A stretch of 64,000 nucleotides of DNA from assembly GCF_022346005.1 (NCBI RefSeq), contig NZ_JAKRMY010000008.1, forward strand, positions 62,001-126,000, given 5' to 3'. This document shows positions 55,465-63,326 of this stretch, one piece after another (position 1 is the stretch's first letter; each line of letters begins with the position of its first letter). The notes under the pieces were generated by a model. The model worked only from the letters and a program-made list of their open reading frames with translations. It did no database searches and had not been told where the DNA came from. The DNA comes from Corynebacterium sp. ACRPS. GTDB taxonomy: Bacteria > Actinomycetota > Actinomycetes > Mycobacteriales > Mycobacteriaceae. Position numbers and translations under genes: made by a program.

Positions 55465-56894
55465 AGCTCCGGGATTCCTGGCGCGCCGTCGCTCATCCAC
55501 TCGCGCACTATCCGTGTGGCGTGGACATCCCCGGCGTTATAGTCCAAGAGGCGCTGCCGGACGCTCATATCGCCCGCTAGGGCCTCCCGGCGAGCGTTCA
55601 CGGATTCCTCGCCATCAAAGTCCTCGTCCGGCCACCGGAATCCCGCCACTGGGGCCACCACTTTGAGCCCCAGCCCAAAGGGCCCCGCGAAGGATCTCTT
55701 CACGTAGGCAAACATATCCACCCACTCTGGGGAAGAGATAAAGTCTTCTACTTCCCGTTCATCCACCTCCCGGAAGCGCTGCGCGGAGCGGCGCATCCAG
55801 TGATTCTCACCGTGGGCGGAATAGCAATAAGCGGCAAAGGTCTTGCCCTCTGCATGCGCCGTATCGCGCAGCCGCATCAACCACCGCCAAAATTCGGCGA
55901 AGTTCTCCGCCTCAGCGCGCCCGCCCAGCGGCTCCCACGTCACGAAGGGGTGGTACTCGCCTTCGAACCACGCACCCCACAGGTAGGCACCCTGGTCCAT
56001 GTAGGCTTCCATGTCCACATCCACCTCGACATCCGCCCGCGGCACCGAAGTATCCCCGCGGCGCAACAGCGTCTGCCCAGAGCGCCACGCGGCCGCGAGA
56101 CGGGAGGGCTCGCCCACATTGGCATCGATAAGCGCCTGCACCGTGGTAATCCCGCGCTCGCGGAAGGGGCGGGCGCGATCGCCCGGTAAGAAAAGGGAAA
56201 TATCGTCCGCCGCCACCAGTTCTTGCTCGCACAGGGGCCAGAACCTGCAACTCGCGCATTCTTTGACCCGCACCGGTGCGGTGGGAAGCGGCTTATCCCA
56301 GGCGCGCTGCACGTCAAACTTCGCCGTCTCCGTGAAAAAGGCCTGCTGGCGGTCCTGACCAATGGCACCGCCCCGCCCGGAGTTCAGGCCCATGTCCTCT
56401 AAGGCCTCGGCGGCGAGCGCCAAACGATAGCCATCGACGGCATGGTGGCGGGCCTTGTACGGAACCTCCATGGGCTCGCTCAACCCAAGGCGGTGGGTGG
56501 GCACGGCAAGCGTGGTTTTCTTTGGGTGCTTGCGCGCGACTCGGTGGTTGCTCACAATAATGGGGGTATAGGAGCCCGCCTCCCGCAGCAGCAATTCCAC
56601 GTGCACTTTCCACTTTTCGGTGGCAAAGACCGCATTAGTGATGTGGGTATAGCCGGAGGCCAGGGCCTCCAGCGTTGCCATGGCGCGTTCCCAATCATCG
56701 CCTTCTAGATCGATGCGCCGGAAACGGCCAGGGGCTTTGCGCGGGAATAATTCCATCACCGCGTCTACGGCGGCGCTGTGGCGCTCGGCGCGAGCGATCG
56801 AGGATCGGGTGCGCGGAATCTCCGGGTGCGCGCGCCGCTGCACCAAGCGATAGCGGCACCCAACGAGATCCGAAGCTACAACGACATCCTCCAC
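55461..56894 (-). CDS. TM0106-family RecB-like nuclease
   Basis: A 477-residue protein with two parts. The N-terminal PD-(D/E)XK-like RecB part (DLVGCRYRLVQRRAHPE; EALEDMGLNSGRGG) ends in a Cys cluster, KECASCRFWPLCEQEL, that could hold an iron-sulfur cluster or zinc. The C-terminal RNase-H-like part (EVDVDMEAYMDQGAYLWGAW and LLDYNAGDVHATR) has the acidic residues of a DnaQ/RNase H_2-type exonuclease. This is the layout of the RecB-like family named after TM0106. Its target is unknown. Confidence 0.82.
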   Translation of the reverse strand: MEDVVVASDLVGCRYRLVQRRAHPEIPRTRSSIARAERHSAAVDAVMELFPRKAPGRFRRIDLEGDDWERAMATLEALASGYTHITNAVFATEKWKVHVELLLREAGSYTPIIVSNHRVARKHPKKTTLAVPTHRLGLSEPMEVPYKARHHAVDGYRLALAAEALEDMGLNSGRGGAIGQDRQQAFFTETAKFDVQRAWDKPLPTAPVRVKECASCRFWPLCEQELVAADDISLFLPGDRARPFRERGITTVQALIDANVGEPSRLAAAWRSGQTLLRRGDTSVPRADVEVDVDMEAYMDQGAYLWGAWFEGEYHPFVTWEPLGGRAEAENFAEFWRWLMRLRDTAHAEGKTFAAYCYSAHGENHWMRRSAQRFREVDEREVEDFISSPEWVDMFAYVKRSFAGPFGLGLKVVAPVAGFRWPDEDFDGEESVNARREALAGDMSVRQRLLDYNAGDVHATRIVREWMSDGAPGIPEL

Positions 56895-56962
56895 ACCGGG
56901 TGAGCTTAATAGAACAGCAAGGTAATGTTGAATCCAGACTCGATCAAACGTAAGGGAAAATT

Positions 56963-57595
56963 ATGAGTATCCTCAAGAAATTGAAAAAGGCTCGCCAAGA
57001 AGCGCGCGCGCAGGCCAAGGCGGCGAAGGCGCGCGCCAAGGCTGAAGTAAAGGCCCAGTCGAAGGATCGCCGCCGTCAACAAAAGCTCCTTGCCAAGCAA
57101 GAAAAGCACCTCGTCAAGGCCGAAGAAAAGGGCCTTAAAAAGCGCCGTAAACACGAACAGAAAATGGCGGAAAAAGAACTGGAAAAGTTGCGCGAGGGCC
57201 ACTTTAATGCCGGCAAGGTCAAGCGCTATGCCGGCGCACTGCGCACCGCCGCCCCGCTTTTGCTTCCCCTCGTTTATCGCGCATTCGTGGGCCTTAAGTC
57301 CGAAAAAGAAAAGCGCAAGGCTCACAAGGCGGGCGTAAGTTCGGCAGAAATGGCCTCCTTTTCGGGTTACGGCGCGCCGCTCAAGGCCCGCACCGCCGGC
57401 ATCCGTAATTCCCTCAAGGACGTAGATCTGCCCGCCGGCTTCAAGCGGGACGTGCGCGAGCGCCTCGAAGAGGTTGATGCCGCGATCGATAACGCCGAAT
57501 TCATGACGGAGCAGCAGCGCCGCCGCGCGCATAAGACCATTAGCGGAGAGATCGATTCCGTTACTGCGGAGATTCAGCAGCGCCTGGGCGATTAG
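56963..57595 (+). CDS. DUF6474 family Lys/Arg-rich protein
   Basis: A 210-residue protein. Residues 1-80 are an almost pure Lys/Ala/Arg/Glu helix, probably coiled coil (KKARQEARAQAKAAKAR). One hydrophobic stretch (LRTAAPLLLPLVYRAFVGL) follows, then a second helical domain (LKDVDLPAGFKRDVRERLEE). It matches the corynebacterial DUF6474 pattern. The basic helix could bind nucleic acid or the membrane surface; the function is unknown. It has its own terminator. Confidence 0.75.
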   Translation: MSILKKLKKARQEARAQAKAAKARAKAEVKAQSKDRRRQQKLLAKQEKHLVKAEEKGLKKRRKHEQKMAEKELEKLREGHFNAGKVKRYAGALRTAAPLLLPLVYRAFVGLKSEKEKRKAHKAGVSSAEMASFSGYGAPLKARTAGIRNSLKDVDLPAGFKRDVRERLEEVDAAIDNAEFMTEQQRRRAHKTISGEIDSVTAEIQQRLGD

Positions 57596-57612
57596 TTTCT
57601 CCTCCGCCTCCC

Positions 57613-57650
57613 ATCGCCGTTCACCTTTTTGGTGGCGGCGATATTTTTAT
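57613..57650 (+). terminator. Intrinsic terminator of the DUF6474 gene
   Basis: ATCGCCG and CGGCGAT pair, with inner CACC/GGTG pairing, and are followed by ATTTTTAT. It begins 18 bp after the stop. Confidence 0.9.
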
Positions 57651-57780
57651 ACGTAAGCGCCAATAAGTAAATTTTTATTGTCTATTAATTTCTACACTGG
57701 TAGAATTGAATTAAAGTTAATTCAGATTCCAAATTCCAGTATTAGTCCAACATATCTACGCAATAAACCATGGAGGCACT
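57651..57780. promoter_or_regulatory. AT-rich region upstream of the Lsr2-like gene
   Basis: These 130 bases are strikingly AT-rich in a GC-rich genome, with runs such as AATTTTTATTG and TTGAATTAAAGTTAATTC. The latter part contains AATTAAAGTTAATT, nearly palindromic. Lsr2 proteins bind AT-rich DNA, so this is the likely site of autoregulation. The ribosome-binding site is GGAGG just before the ATG. Confidence 0.5.
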
Positions 57781-58092
57781 ATGGCACGCCGCGAAATCAC
57801 GCAATTTTATGATGACCTTGATAATAAACTCATTGGTGAGGATGAATTAGAAGTAGTCCGCTTCAGCGTCAACGGGCGCAGCTACATCATGGATCTATCC
57901 CGCGACAATGCTCGCCGCTTCCATGAGGCAATCGCTCCCTTTGTCGAGGCCGCACATGCCGCCCCCGATGCCGAGTCCCCACAGGTCGATCCCCGCAAGG
58001 TCCGCGAGTGGGCGAAAAAGCAGGGCCATGACGTAGCGCGCCGCGGCAAAATCCCCCAGGATATTATCGACGCCTACAACTCCGCCCACTAG
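57781..58092 (+). CDS. lsr2: Lsr2-family nucleoid-associated protein
   Basis: A 103-residue DNA-bridging protein, functional analogue of H-NS, that silences AT-rich acquired DNA. The N-terminal oligomerisation domain (MARREITQFYDDLDNKLIGE, VVRFSVNGRSYIMDLS) is followed by a linker and the C-terminal DNA-binding domain VREWAKKQGHDVARRGKIP with IIDAYNSAH. The AT-hook-like RGR of mycobacterial Lsr2 is RGK here. The gene follows an AT-rich region and is convergent with the response regulator (4-bp gap). Confidence 0.92.
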   Translation: MARREITQFYDDLDNKLIGEDELEVVRFSVNGRSYIMDLSRDNARRFHEAIAPFVEAAHAAPDAESPQVDPRKVREWAKKQGHDVARRGKIPQDIIDAYNSAH

Positions 58093-58096
58093 ACGC

Positions 58097-58735
58097 TTAG
58101 AGCACGCCCTGTTCCCTGGCGGCCGCCACCGCAGAGGTACGCGAGCGCACACCCAATTTGTCATAAATGTGCACCAGGTGGGATTTCACCGTGGCCTCAG
58201 AAAGCATGAGGTCTTGGCCGATCTGCCGATTCGAGGCCCCCGCCGCCACCAGTTGCAAAACCTCTAGCTCGCGCGGGGTCAATGAGGTGCGGGGCGTGCG
58301 GACTCGGGTCATGAGGCGGTCTGCCACGATGGGCGAAAGTGCCGAGTCCCCCTCCGCCGTCGAATGGACGGCATCCAAAAGCTCCTGCGGTGGGGCGTCT
58401 TTTAGGAGGTAGCCCACCGCGCCTGCCTCGATGGCGCCGAGGATATCCGCATCGGTGTCATAATTGGTGATGACCAGCACCTTGGGCGGCGTGCTCATGG
58501 TGGAGCGAATCTGCGCGGTAGCTTCGACGCCACCCATAACGCGCGTTCCTTCCAGGCCCGCCCCGAAGCGCAGGTCCATGAGGATGACATCGATACCGCC
58601 TGCTTGTGCCGCAGACACCGCTGCCTCCGCCGTCGCTACCTCGCCCACTACGTCGATATCTTCTGCACCTTCGAGCACCGAACGCAGCCCCAGCCGCACA
58701 ATCTCGTGGTCATCTGCCAAAAGGACCCGAATCAC
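58097..58735 (-). CDS. NarL/LuxR-family response regulator
   Basis: A 212-residue regulator. The GTG at 58735 is chosen because AGGAGGG lies 5 nt before it; the open frame upstream would overlap the kinase. The receiver domain has VLLADDHEIVRLGL, phosphoacceptor Asp54 in VILMDLRFG, and the Lys in GYLLKDAPPQELL. The output is a LuxR helix-turn-helix (LTPRELEVLQLVAAGASNRQ; LSEATVKSHLVHIYDKLGV). Paired with the kinase upstream. The signal and targets are not known. Confidence 0.92.
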   Translation of the reverse strand: MIRVLLADDHEIVRLGLRSVLEGAEDIDVVGEVATAEAAVSAAQAGGIDVILMDLRFGAGLEGTRVMGGVEATAQIRSTMSTPPKVLVITNYDTDADILGAIEAGAVGYLLKDAPPQELLDAVHSTAEGDSALSPIVADRLMTRVRTPRTSLTPRELEVLQLVAAGASNRQIGQDLMLSEATVKSHLVHIYDKLGVRSRTSAVAAAREQGVL

Positions 58736-58772
58736 GACATCCCTCCTATCGATGTTTTTCTCATCCAAAAGT

Positions 58773-59936
58773 TTAATCTACCGCCTTATCAAAGGGCATA
58801 CTAACTGACACAGCCGTGCCCTCCCCCGGCGCGGATTCTATGACCACCTCGCCGCCCAGCTCCTGCGCGCGGCGCCGCATAGCAGATAGGCCAATATGCC
58901 CCAAGCCCGCCGGCGCGCTTTCCACCGTCGCGGGCTCAAAACCCTGCCCATTATCCACCACATCCACGCGCACCTCGTCGGTCTCATAGGTGACGGTGAT
59001 CCGGGCGCGGCTAGCATGGGCATGCTTGACGATGTTCCCCACCGCCCCCTGTGCAATCCGCAATAGCGCCGCCTCCATTTTCATCGGCAGCTGTTGCTCA
59101 GCCCCCTCGCTTTCGACCTCCACCTGGAACCCCGCCGTAACGGCGAAGTTTTCCGCCATGCGCGTCAGCGCCGCCTCAAGGGATGTCTCCGTTAGAGTGG
59201 GCGGCTGCAGCGCCGCAATCATGGCACGGGCCTCATGCAGGTTATCCGCGGCGGCCCGCCGCGCTAGCTCAATGCGCCGGCGGGCGGCAGCAATGTCTTC
59301 CTTATCAAGATCCCGGTCGGCGGAGTGCAGGAGCATCTGAATCGATGACAACCCCTGGGCCAAGGTGTCATGAATCTCGTGGGCGATGCGCTGGCGCTCT
59401 GCCACCATGCCGGCGTCCCGCTCCGTGGCCGCCAACTGCGTACGGGTTTCTACTAGCTCCCGGTTCATGCGCGAAAGGGTGCGAAACGCATACGTAATCG
59501 CCACGGTTACCAGTGCCGAGACCGCCGGACCCATCACCCCGCCAAAGGTCAGGCCTCCCGGTATCTGCACCACGATGGTGAGCACGGTAGCGCCAATCAC
59601 GCATAGGATACCCGCAGTCATATCCAGCACGGTCAGGTACAAAAAGTACATGACGAATACCAGGTAGATGGCAGCGGGAGCCACGAATAGATCCGCGCCC
59701 CATAACACCGTGAGGATGCATATCCACAGGTAGCGCATAGGCCGCGGCCACTGCTCCGCATAGATCGATCCCGCAAAGTAGACGGCCGCGAACCCCACCA
59801 ATAGCAATAGGTTGATAAGGGACTGGGACAGCGGCATTTTCACCGACGTAAAAATACCCACCACCAGCAGGACCGCCGTTAAGAAGTGGATACCGGTGCG
59901 TAGCGCATCGGTATCCCGATCTAGTGTGGAGCTCAT
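58773..59936 (-). CDS. NarL-type sensor histidine kinase
   Basis: A 387-residue membrane kinase. Four to six N-terminal hydrophobic segments (residues about 15-130) form the sensor. The HisKA_3 dimerisation helix has phosphoacceptor His189 in ERQRIAHEIHDTLAQGLSS, and the ATP-binding domain has NIVKHAHASRARI, VDVVDNGQGF and GLGHIGLSAMRRRAQ. It phosphorylates the regulator downstream. The ATG at 59936 has no good ribosome-binding site, and its CATG is shared with the start of the opposite-strand lipoprotein gene, so the real start may lie elsewhere. Confidence 0.88.
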   Translation of the reverse strand: MSSTLDRDTDALRTGIHFLTAVLLVVGIFTSVKMPLSQSLINLLLLVGFAAVYFAGSIYAEQWPRPMRYLWICILTVLWGADLFVAPAAIYLVFVMYFLYLTVLDMTAGILCVIGATVLTIVVQIPGGLTFGGVMGPAVSALVTVAITYAFRTLSRMNRELVETRTQLAATERDAGMVAERQRIAHEIHDTLAQGLSSIQMLLHSADRDLDKEDIAAARRRIELARRAAADNLHEARAMIAALQPPTLTETSLEAALTRMAENFAVTAGFQVEVESEGAEQQLPMKMEAALLRIAQGAVGNIVKHAHASRARITVTYETDEVRVDVVDNGQGFEPATVESAPAGLGHIGLSAMRRRAQELGGEVVIESAPGEGTAVSVSMPFDKAVD

Positions 59937-60465
59937 GCGCAAAAGCCTACTTGTCCTTCTCACACTGACCGGAATAGGGATCGCGGGATGCCAGACCGAA
60001 CAAGCAGACCAAGCCGAACCGGGAGACGAGGTGGCATCGGAAAGCGCCGCCATCAACGTGGAACAGACCGCAGAGGTCAACGAATGGAGCGATTGTCCTT
60101 ATATCGACCCCGGCTGGTTAGAAAATACCAATGGTGAGCGCCTTACCAAGCAGGGCATCGACACGCGCTTTCCCACCCCCGCGTGCGTCTTCTGGTCCTA
60201 TCAGGACCACCCGCAAGCTACCGTCATCGTGCGCGATATGCCCACCGTAGAAGACGCCCGCGCCGCGGTGGATTGGGCAGCGCCAATCGATGCCACCGAG
60301 CCCGCCTCCTTTGCAGGCTGGGAAGGCGGACGGGGCATCATCAATGAGCAGGCCGTCTATGCTGTGCAAAAGGACACCCACGCGGTGCTGGTGTGGAGCA
60401 ATCAGCAACAGACCTTCAAGTCCGAGCAGATTGCCCAGGAAGCCATTGCCAATTTAGGGCTTTAA
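59935..60465 (+). CDS. DUF2020-type lipoprotein
   Basis: A 176-residue lipoprotein with signal and lipobox (LTGIGIAGC, Cys19), an acidic linker, and a single domain with SDCPYIDPGWLENTNG, TPACVFWSYQDHPQA and SFAGWEGGRGIINEQA. The pattern is that of DUF2020, found in Corynebacterium. GGAG lies only 3 nt before the ATG. Divergent from the kinase with start codons overlapping on CATG. It might report envelope state to the kinase, but nothing in the sequence proves this. Confidence 0.75.
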   Translation: MRKSLLVLLTLTGIGIAGCQTEQADQAEPGDEVASESAAINVEQTAEVNEWSDCPYIDPGWLENTNGERLTKQGIDTRFPTPACVFWSYQDHPQATVIVRDMPTVEDARAAVDWAAPIDATEPASFAGWEGGRGIINEQAVYAVQKDTHAVLVWSNQQQTFKSEQIAQEAIANLGL

Positions 60466-60614
60466 ACCGCGACGTCGTTATAGGGCATCATCGGCGACAC
60501 CCAGGGGAATACGACCTCCATGAGGAGGAAGAACACTCCCACCACAATGGCGATGGCGAGTAGCGCCTTCACTGGCTTCGGCCCTGGCAATAGATTCCAC
60601 AAAGCGCGATACAT
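60462..60614 (-). CDS. 50-residue single-span membrane protein coupled to sortase
   Basis: The product begins MYRALWNLLPGPKPVKALLA and continues through a membrane helix (IAIVVGVFFLLMEVVFPWV) to a short tail ending MMPYNDVAV. Its ATG overlaps the sortase TAA (TAATG), and GGAAAGGAAG lies just upstream, so translation is coupled. Its own TAA overlaps the stop of the convergent lipoprotein gene by 4 nt. Similar short proteins follow sortase-like genes in other Actinobacteria, as far as remembered. Function unknown; a partner of the sortase is plausible. Confidence 0.8.
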   Translation of the reverse strand: MYRALWNLLPGPKPVKALLAIAIVVGVFFLLMEVVFPWVSPMMPYNDVAV

Positions 60615-61276
60615 TACTTAGCTTCCTTTCCAACTTCCATCGCGTGCACGATCATGCGCTCGGCGTTGGAAAATTGTGGGTGACAGGTGGTCAGAGTCAG
60701 CATTCCCTGCGTGGGATCCGCTTCAGTTCCCGGCACGGGGTCGATCACTGAGACATCGCCAGGCGTGGTGATGTGCCTGCCGGCAACATGGCTATATTCA
60801 TCAGGTACCTCATCGAAGCAATCCGCATGCTCGCCATCGATGGGCAGCACCTTGTAGGTAATCTCTTCCGTTTGGGTTTCGATGATGATGTCATCGCAGG
60901 TGTGCAAAGAACCCAAATCATTAAATGGGGCACCCTTGCCCACGCGGTGCCCAGCCACCGCAAAATTTCCCGTCTCACCTGGCATTTGTGTGTCCTCATA
61001 GTGGCCCGGGCCGCGTAAAAGATCATCGTCGTCCGTGCCTTGGATGATGGCAAAGTGATAATCCGAGCCAAAGGCCGGGATGTACATCTGTGCGAAGGCA
61101 TCTCCCAAATCTGGGTTCATTTTCTCCCGGGGATTGCGCCACTGCTCTTCTAATTTTGCATTAGCTTCATCTTGTAAGCGCCCTGATTCCACATTCGTCC
61201 AATAGGCTTCATAGAATGCAAATAGAACTAAAACCAAACCAATGGTTAGCATGAGTTCGCCCAGAACTTTTGTCAT
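60614..61276 (-). CDS. Class E sortase
   Basis: A 220-residue membrane-anchored transpeptidase that attaches proteins with LAxTG-like signals to the wall. A single N-terminal anchor (MLTIGLVLVLFAFYEAY) is followed by the sortase barrel with catalytic His in NFAVAGHRVGKGAPFNDL, Cys in TLTTCHPQFS and Arg in NAERMIVHAM. Class E is inferred from the housekeeping-type context and TLTTCHP. No sorting substrate was seen in this window. Divergent from yidC. Confidence 0.9.
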   Translation of the reverse strand: MTKVLGELMLTIGLVLVLFAFYEAYWTNVESGRLQDEANAKLEEQWRNPREKMNPDLGDAFAQMYIPAFGSDYHFAIIQGTDDDDLLRGPGHYEDTQMPGETGNFAVAGHRVGKGAPFNDLGSLHTCDDIIIETQTEEITYKVLPIDGEHADCFDEVPDEYSHVAGRHITTPGDVSVIDPVPGTEADPTQGMLTLTTCHPQFSNAERMIVHAMEVGKEAK

Positions 61277-61311
61277 GTTCTAAACCATACTTCCTCACCG
61301 AAAGGAAAACC

Positions 61312-62256
61312 ATGTTCGAGTTCTTCATGTACCCGGTTTCCGGAATCATGAAATTCTGGCATTGGCTGATCAGCGGCTTCGTTGATGAATCCGCTGCGTG
61401 GCTTGTCTCCATTTTCCTTTTGGTGCTCACCGTGAGGGGCATCGTCATCCCCCTCAACTGGATGTCGCTGCGCTCCGCACGCATCGGCGTTCTCATGCGG
61501 CCGGAGAATAACGATATCTCCAAGGAAATGAACCAGGCCAGCACCAAAGAGGAAATGGCTGCGCTCATTAAAAATCAGCAGGACCTCATGAAGAGCTATA
61601 ACTACAAACCTGCTGCTGGCTGCATCCCACCGCTCATCATGATTCCGGTTTTCATTGGTTTGTACCAAGTGATCCTTCGGATGTCGAAGATCGATCAGGA
61701 TTCAAAGACCGTCGGCATGCTCAATGCTGACGACGTCGCCGCCTTTCGTGAAACCACTTTCTACGGCGCCCCGATCACTGATTTCGCCCGCGAACACGGC
61801 GATCTCCTCAATCCCGTCCTTATTGCGGCCATCGTCTTTACCATGGCGAATTCCATCATCGCCCTCATCCGCAGCTTCCGCACCACGCAGTTCGATCTCA
61901 AACTGAACCGCCGCATATTCATTTTCATGGGCATCTTGCTCATCATCGTGCCCTTCTTCCTCTGGCACCTGGCTCATAATGGCCCCATTCCCGTCGCAAT
62001 CATTATTTATTGGGGCTGTGCATATTGGATCACCCTCATTCAGACGATCATCTTCGAAATCATGCTGCGCGAGTTCTACCCGCTTACAGATGAAGTGAAT
62101 GCGATGCGTCGCGAGAGCCTGCAAAATTGGCGGAATAAAGAAAAACAACCCGCTCTTTCCAAGGAGGAGAAAAAGCGGGTCAACCGGCTGCGCATTGAGG
62201 CGCGCAAGTACCTTAAATCGAATAATCAGCAGGAGGAGCCGAAAGCATCTGAGTAG
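61312..62256 (+). CDS. YidC/Oxa1-family membrane protein insertase (paralogue)
   Basis: A 314-residue insertase. The ATG at 61312 follows GAAAGGA; an in-frame ATG at 61270 would overlap the sortase start. The family features are VRGIVIPLNWMSLRSARIG (with the groove Arg), GCIPPLIMIPVFIGLYQVI, and further helices ending in a basic tail (SKEEKKRVNRLRIEARKY). It is away from rnpA, where the main yidC of most bacteria lies, so it is likely a second copy. Its last 44 bp overlap the convergent TetR gene. Confidence 0.9.
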   Translation: MFEFFMYPVSGIMKFWHWLISGFVDESAAWLVSIFLLVLTVRGIVIPLNWMSLRSARIGVLMRPENNDISKEMNQASTKEEMAALIKNQQDLMKSYNYKPAAGCIPPLIMIPVFIGLYQVILRMSKIDQDSKTVGMLNADDVAAFRETTFYGAPITDFAREHGDLLNPVLIAAIVFTMANSIIALIRSFRTTQFDLKLNRRIFIFMGILLIIVPFFLWHLAHNGPIPVAIIIYWGCAYWITLIQTIIFEIMLREFYPLTDEVNAMRRESLQNWRNKEKQPALSKEEKKRVNRLRIEARKYLKSNNQQEEPKASE

Positions 62257-62821
62257 CCAGCTCGCGGGCCGTATATAGGGGCCCGGCTTCCTTGGTCAGG
62301 CGGGCTCCGGCAAGACCGCCATCGAGGAAAATTAAGAGCTGGCTTGCTTGGGAGGCCGAAGGATAGCCGTTGCGCTCCGTCAACAGAGCCGTCAGGGTGG
62401 AATGCACCCAATTGCGATGCTGCATGCAAGCCGCGACGATGCCACGCTCCGAATCCGTTTCAGGCCGTGGGTACTCGCCCGCTGCATTCAAGAAGTGCGA
62501 ACCGCGGAATCCTTCTTCCGGCTCTTCCTCAATGACCTTGTCAAAAAAGGCCAAAATCTTCTGGTCCGGATCCTGCATGGCAGCCGTCCGCTGCTCCCAG
62601 TCTTGGCGGAACTGCTCGTCCAAAGATTCTACGTAGGTAATGACCAAGGCATCCTTGGAGCCAAACAAAGAATATAGGGATGCCTTGGCCACATCCGCTT
62701 CGCGCAAGATTCGGTCAATACCGATGACGCGAATGCCCTCAGTTTTAAAGAGCTTTGTTGCAGATTCCAGCAATCGACTCCGCGGGCTGGGGCGATTGCG
62801 GCGCGACTTCTTCTCTGCCAT
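62213..62821 (-). CDS. TetR-family transcriptional regulator
   Basis: A 202-residue repressor-type protein. The ATG at 62821 follows GAGAGGA; an ATG 11 codons upstream would put that site inside the gene. The helix-turn-helix reads LLESATKLFKTEGIRVIGI then ADVAKASLYSLFGSKDALVI. The C-terminal ligand domain resembles the regulators with EGFRGSHFLNAAGEYP. A 33-bp palindrome lies 24 bp before its start, so it probably represses itself. It overlaps yidC by 44 bp at the 3' end. Confidence 0.9.
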   Translation of the reverse strand: MAEKKSRRNRPSPRSRLLESATKLFKTEGIRVIGIDRILREADVAKASLYSLFGSKDALVITYVESLDEQFRQDWEQRTAAMQDPDQKILAFFDKVIEEEPEEGFRGSHFLNAAGEYPRPETDSERGIVAACMQHRNWVHSTLTALLTERNGYPSASQASQLLIFLDGGLAGARLTKEAGPLYTARELATQMLSAPPADYSI

Positions 62822-62844
62822 GGATTCCTCTCTACAACGACAAA

Positions 62845-62877
62845 ACCGGTTCATCTACACTTTATAGACAAACCGGT
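62845..62877. promoter_or_regulatory. TetR operator palindrome
   Basis: On the minus strand ACCGGTTTGTCTATA, spacer AAG, then TGTAGATGAACCGGT: the half-sites agree at 12 of 15 positions. It is centred on 62861, 24 bp before the tetR start, and overlaps TATAA-like promoter sequence, so a bound repressor would block the gene. Confidence 0.75.
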
Positions 62878-62899
62878 ATGTACGCTAATTATATGCGGA

Positions 62900-63151
62900 C
62901 TATTGCTTCACTTTGTCCACAATCCACAGCAAAAGGCAAGCGCCCGCGGTGGCCGCAACGATGGAGAAGATCCAACCACCGCTAGCCTCAATATTCAGTA
63001 GCTGGATGATGATGCCACCGATGAGGCCGCCGACAACACCCACCACTAGGTTGGTGAATAGCCCGTGGTCACGCTTCATAATCTTCTCTGCCAGCCAACC
63101 GGCAATGATACCAACAATGATTGAAGTAAATAGACCCAAACCTAGTCCCAT
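62900..63151 (-). CDS. GlsB/YeaQ/YmgE-family membrane protein
   Basis: An 83-residue protein with three hydrophobic segments and the glycine-rich pattern FTSIIVGIIAGWLAEKIMKRDHG, then LVVGVVGGLIGGIIIQLL. Transglycosylase-associated or GlsB family, linked elsewhere to stress. A GGAGG-type site precedes the ATG. It stands alone between the TetR gene and the universal stress gene. From 63152 to 63326 there is AT-rich sequence with an imperfect hairpin (AGCGCT arms near 63267 and 63298) and no gene. Confidence 0.87.
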   Translation of the reverse strand: MGLGLGLFTSIIVGIIAGWLAEKIMKRDHGLFTNLVVGVVGGLIGGIIIQLLNIEASGGWIFSIVAATAGACLLLWIVDKVKQ

Positions 63152-63326
63152 GATTTCCTCCTAATATAAACCTATCGAATACCACCCAGTTTAAACCCCT
63201 GTGACTCAAGTGGCGATAACAAATGCGATACATTTGTATAGCAAAGTGGCTTTAAAACACCAGAAGCGCTCCACCCCGACCTAAAAGCCGGGAGAAGAGC
63301 GCTGGGAAGTCAGGCTAGTGAAAAAT

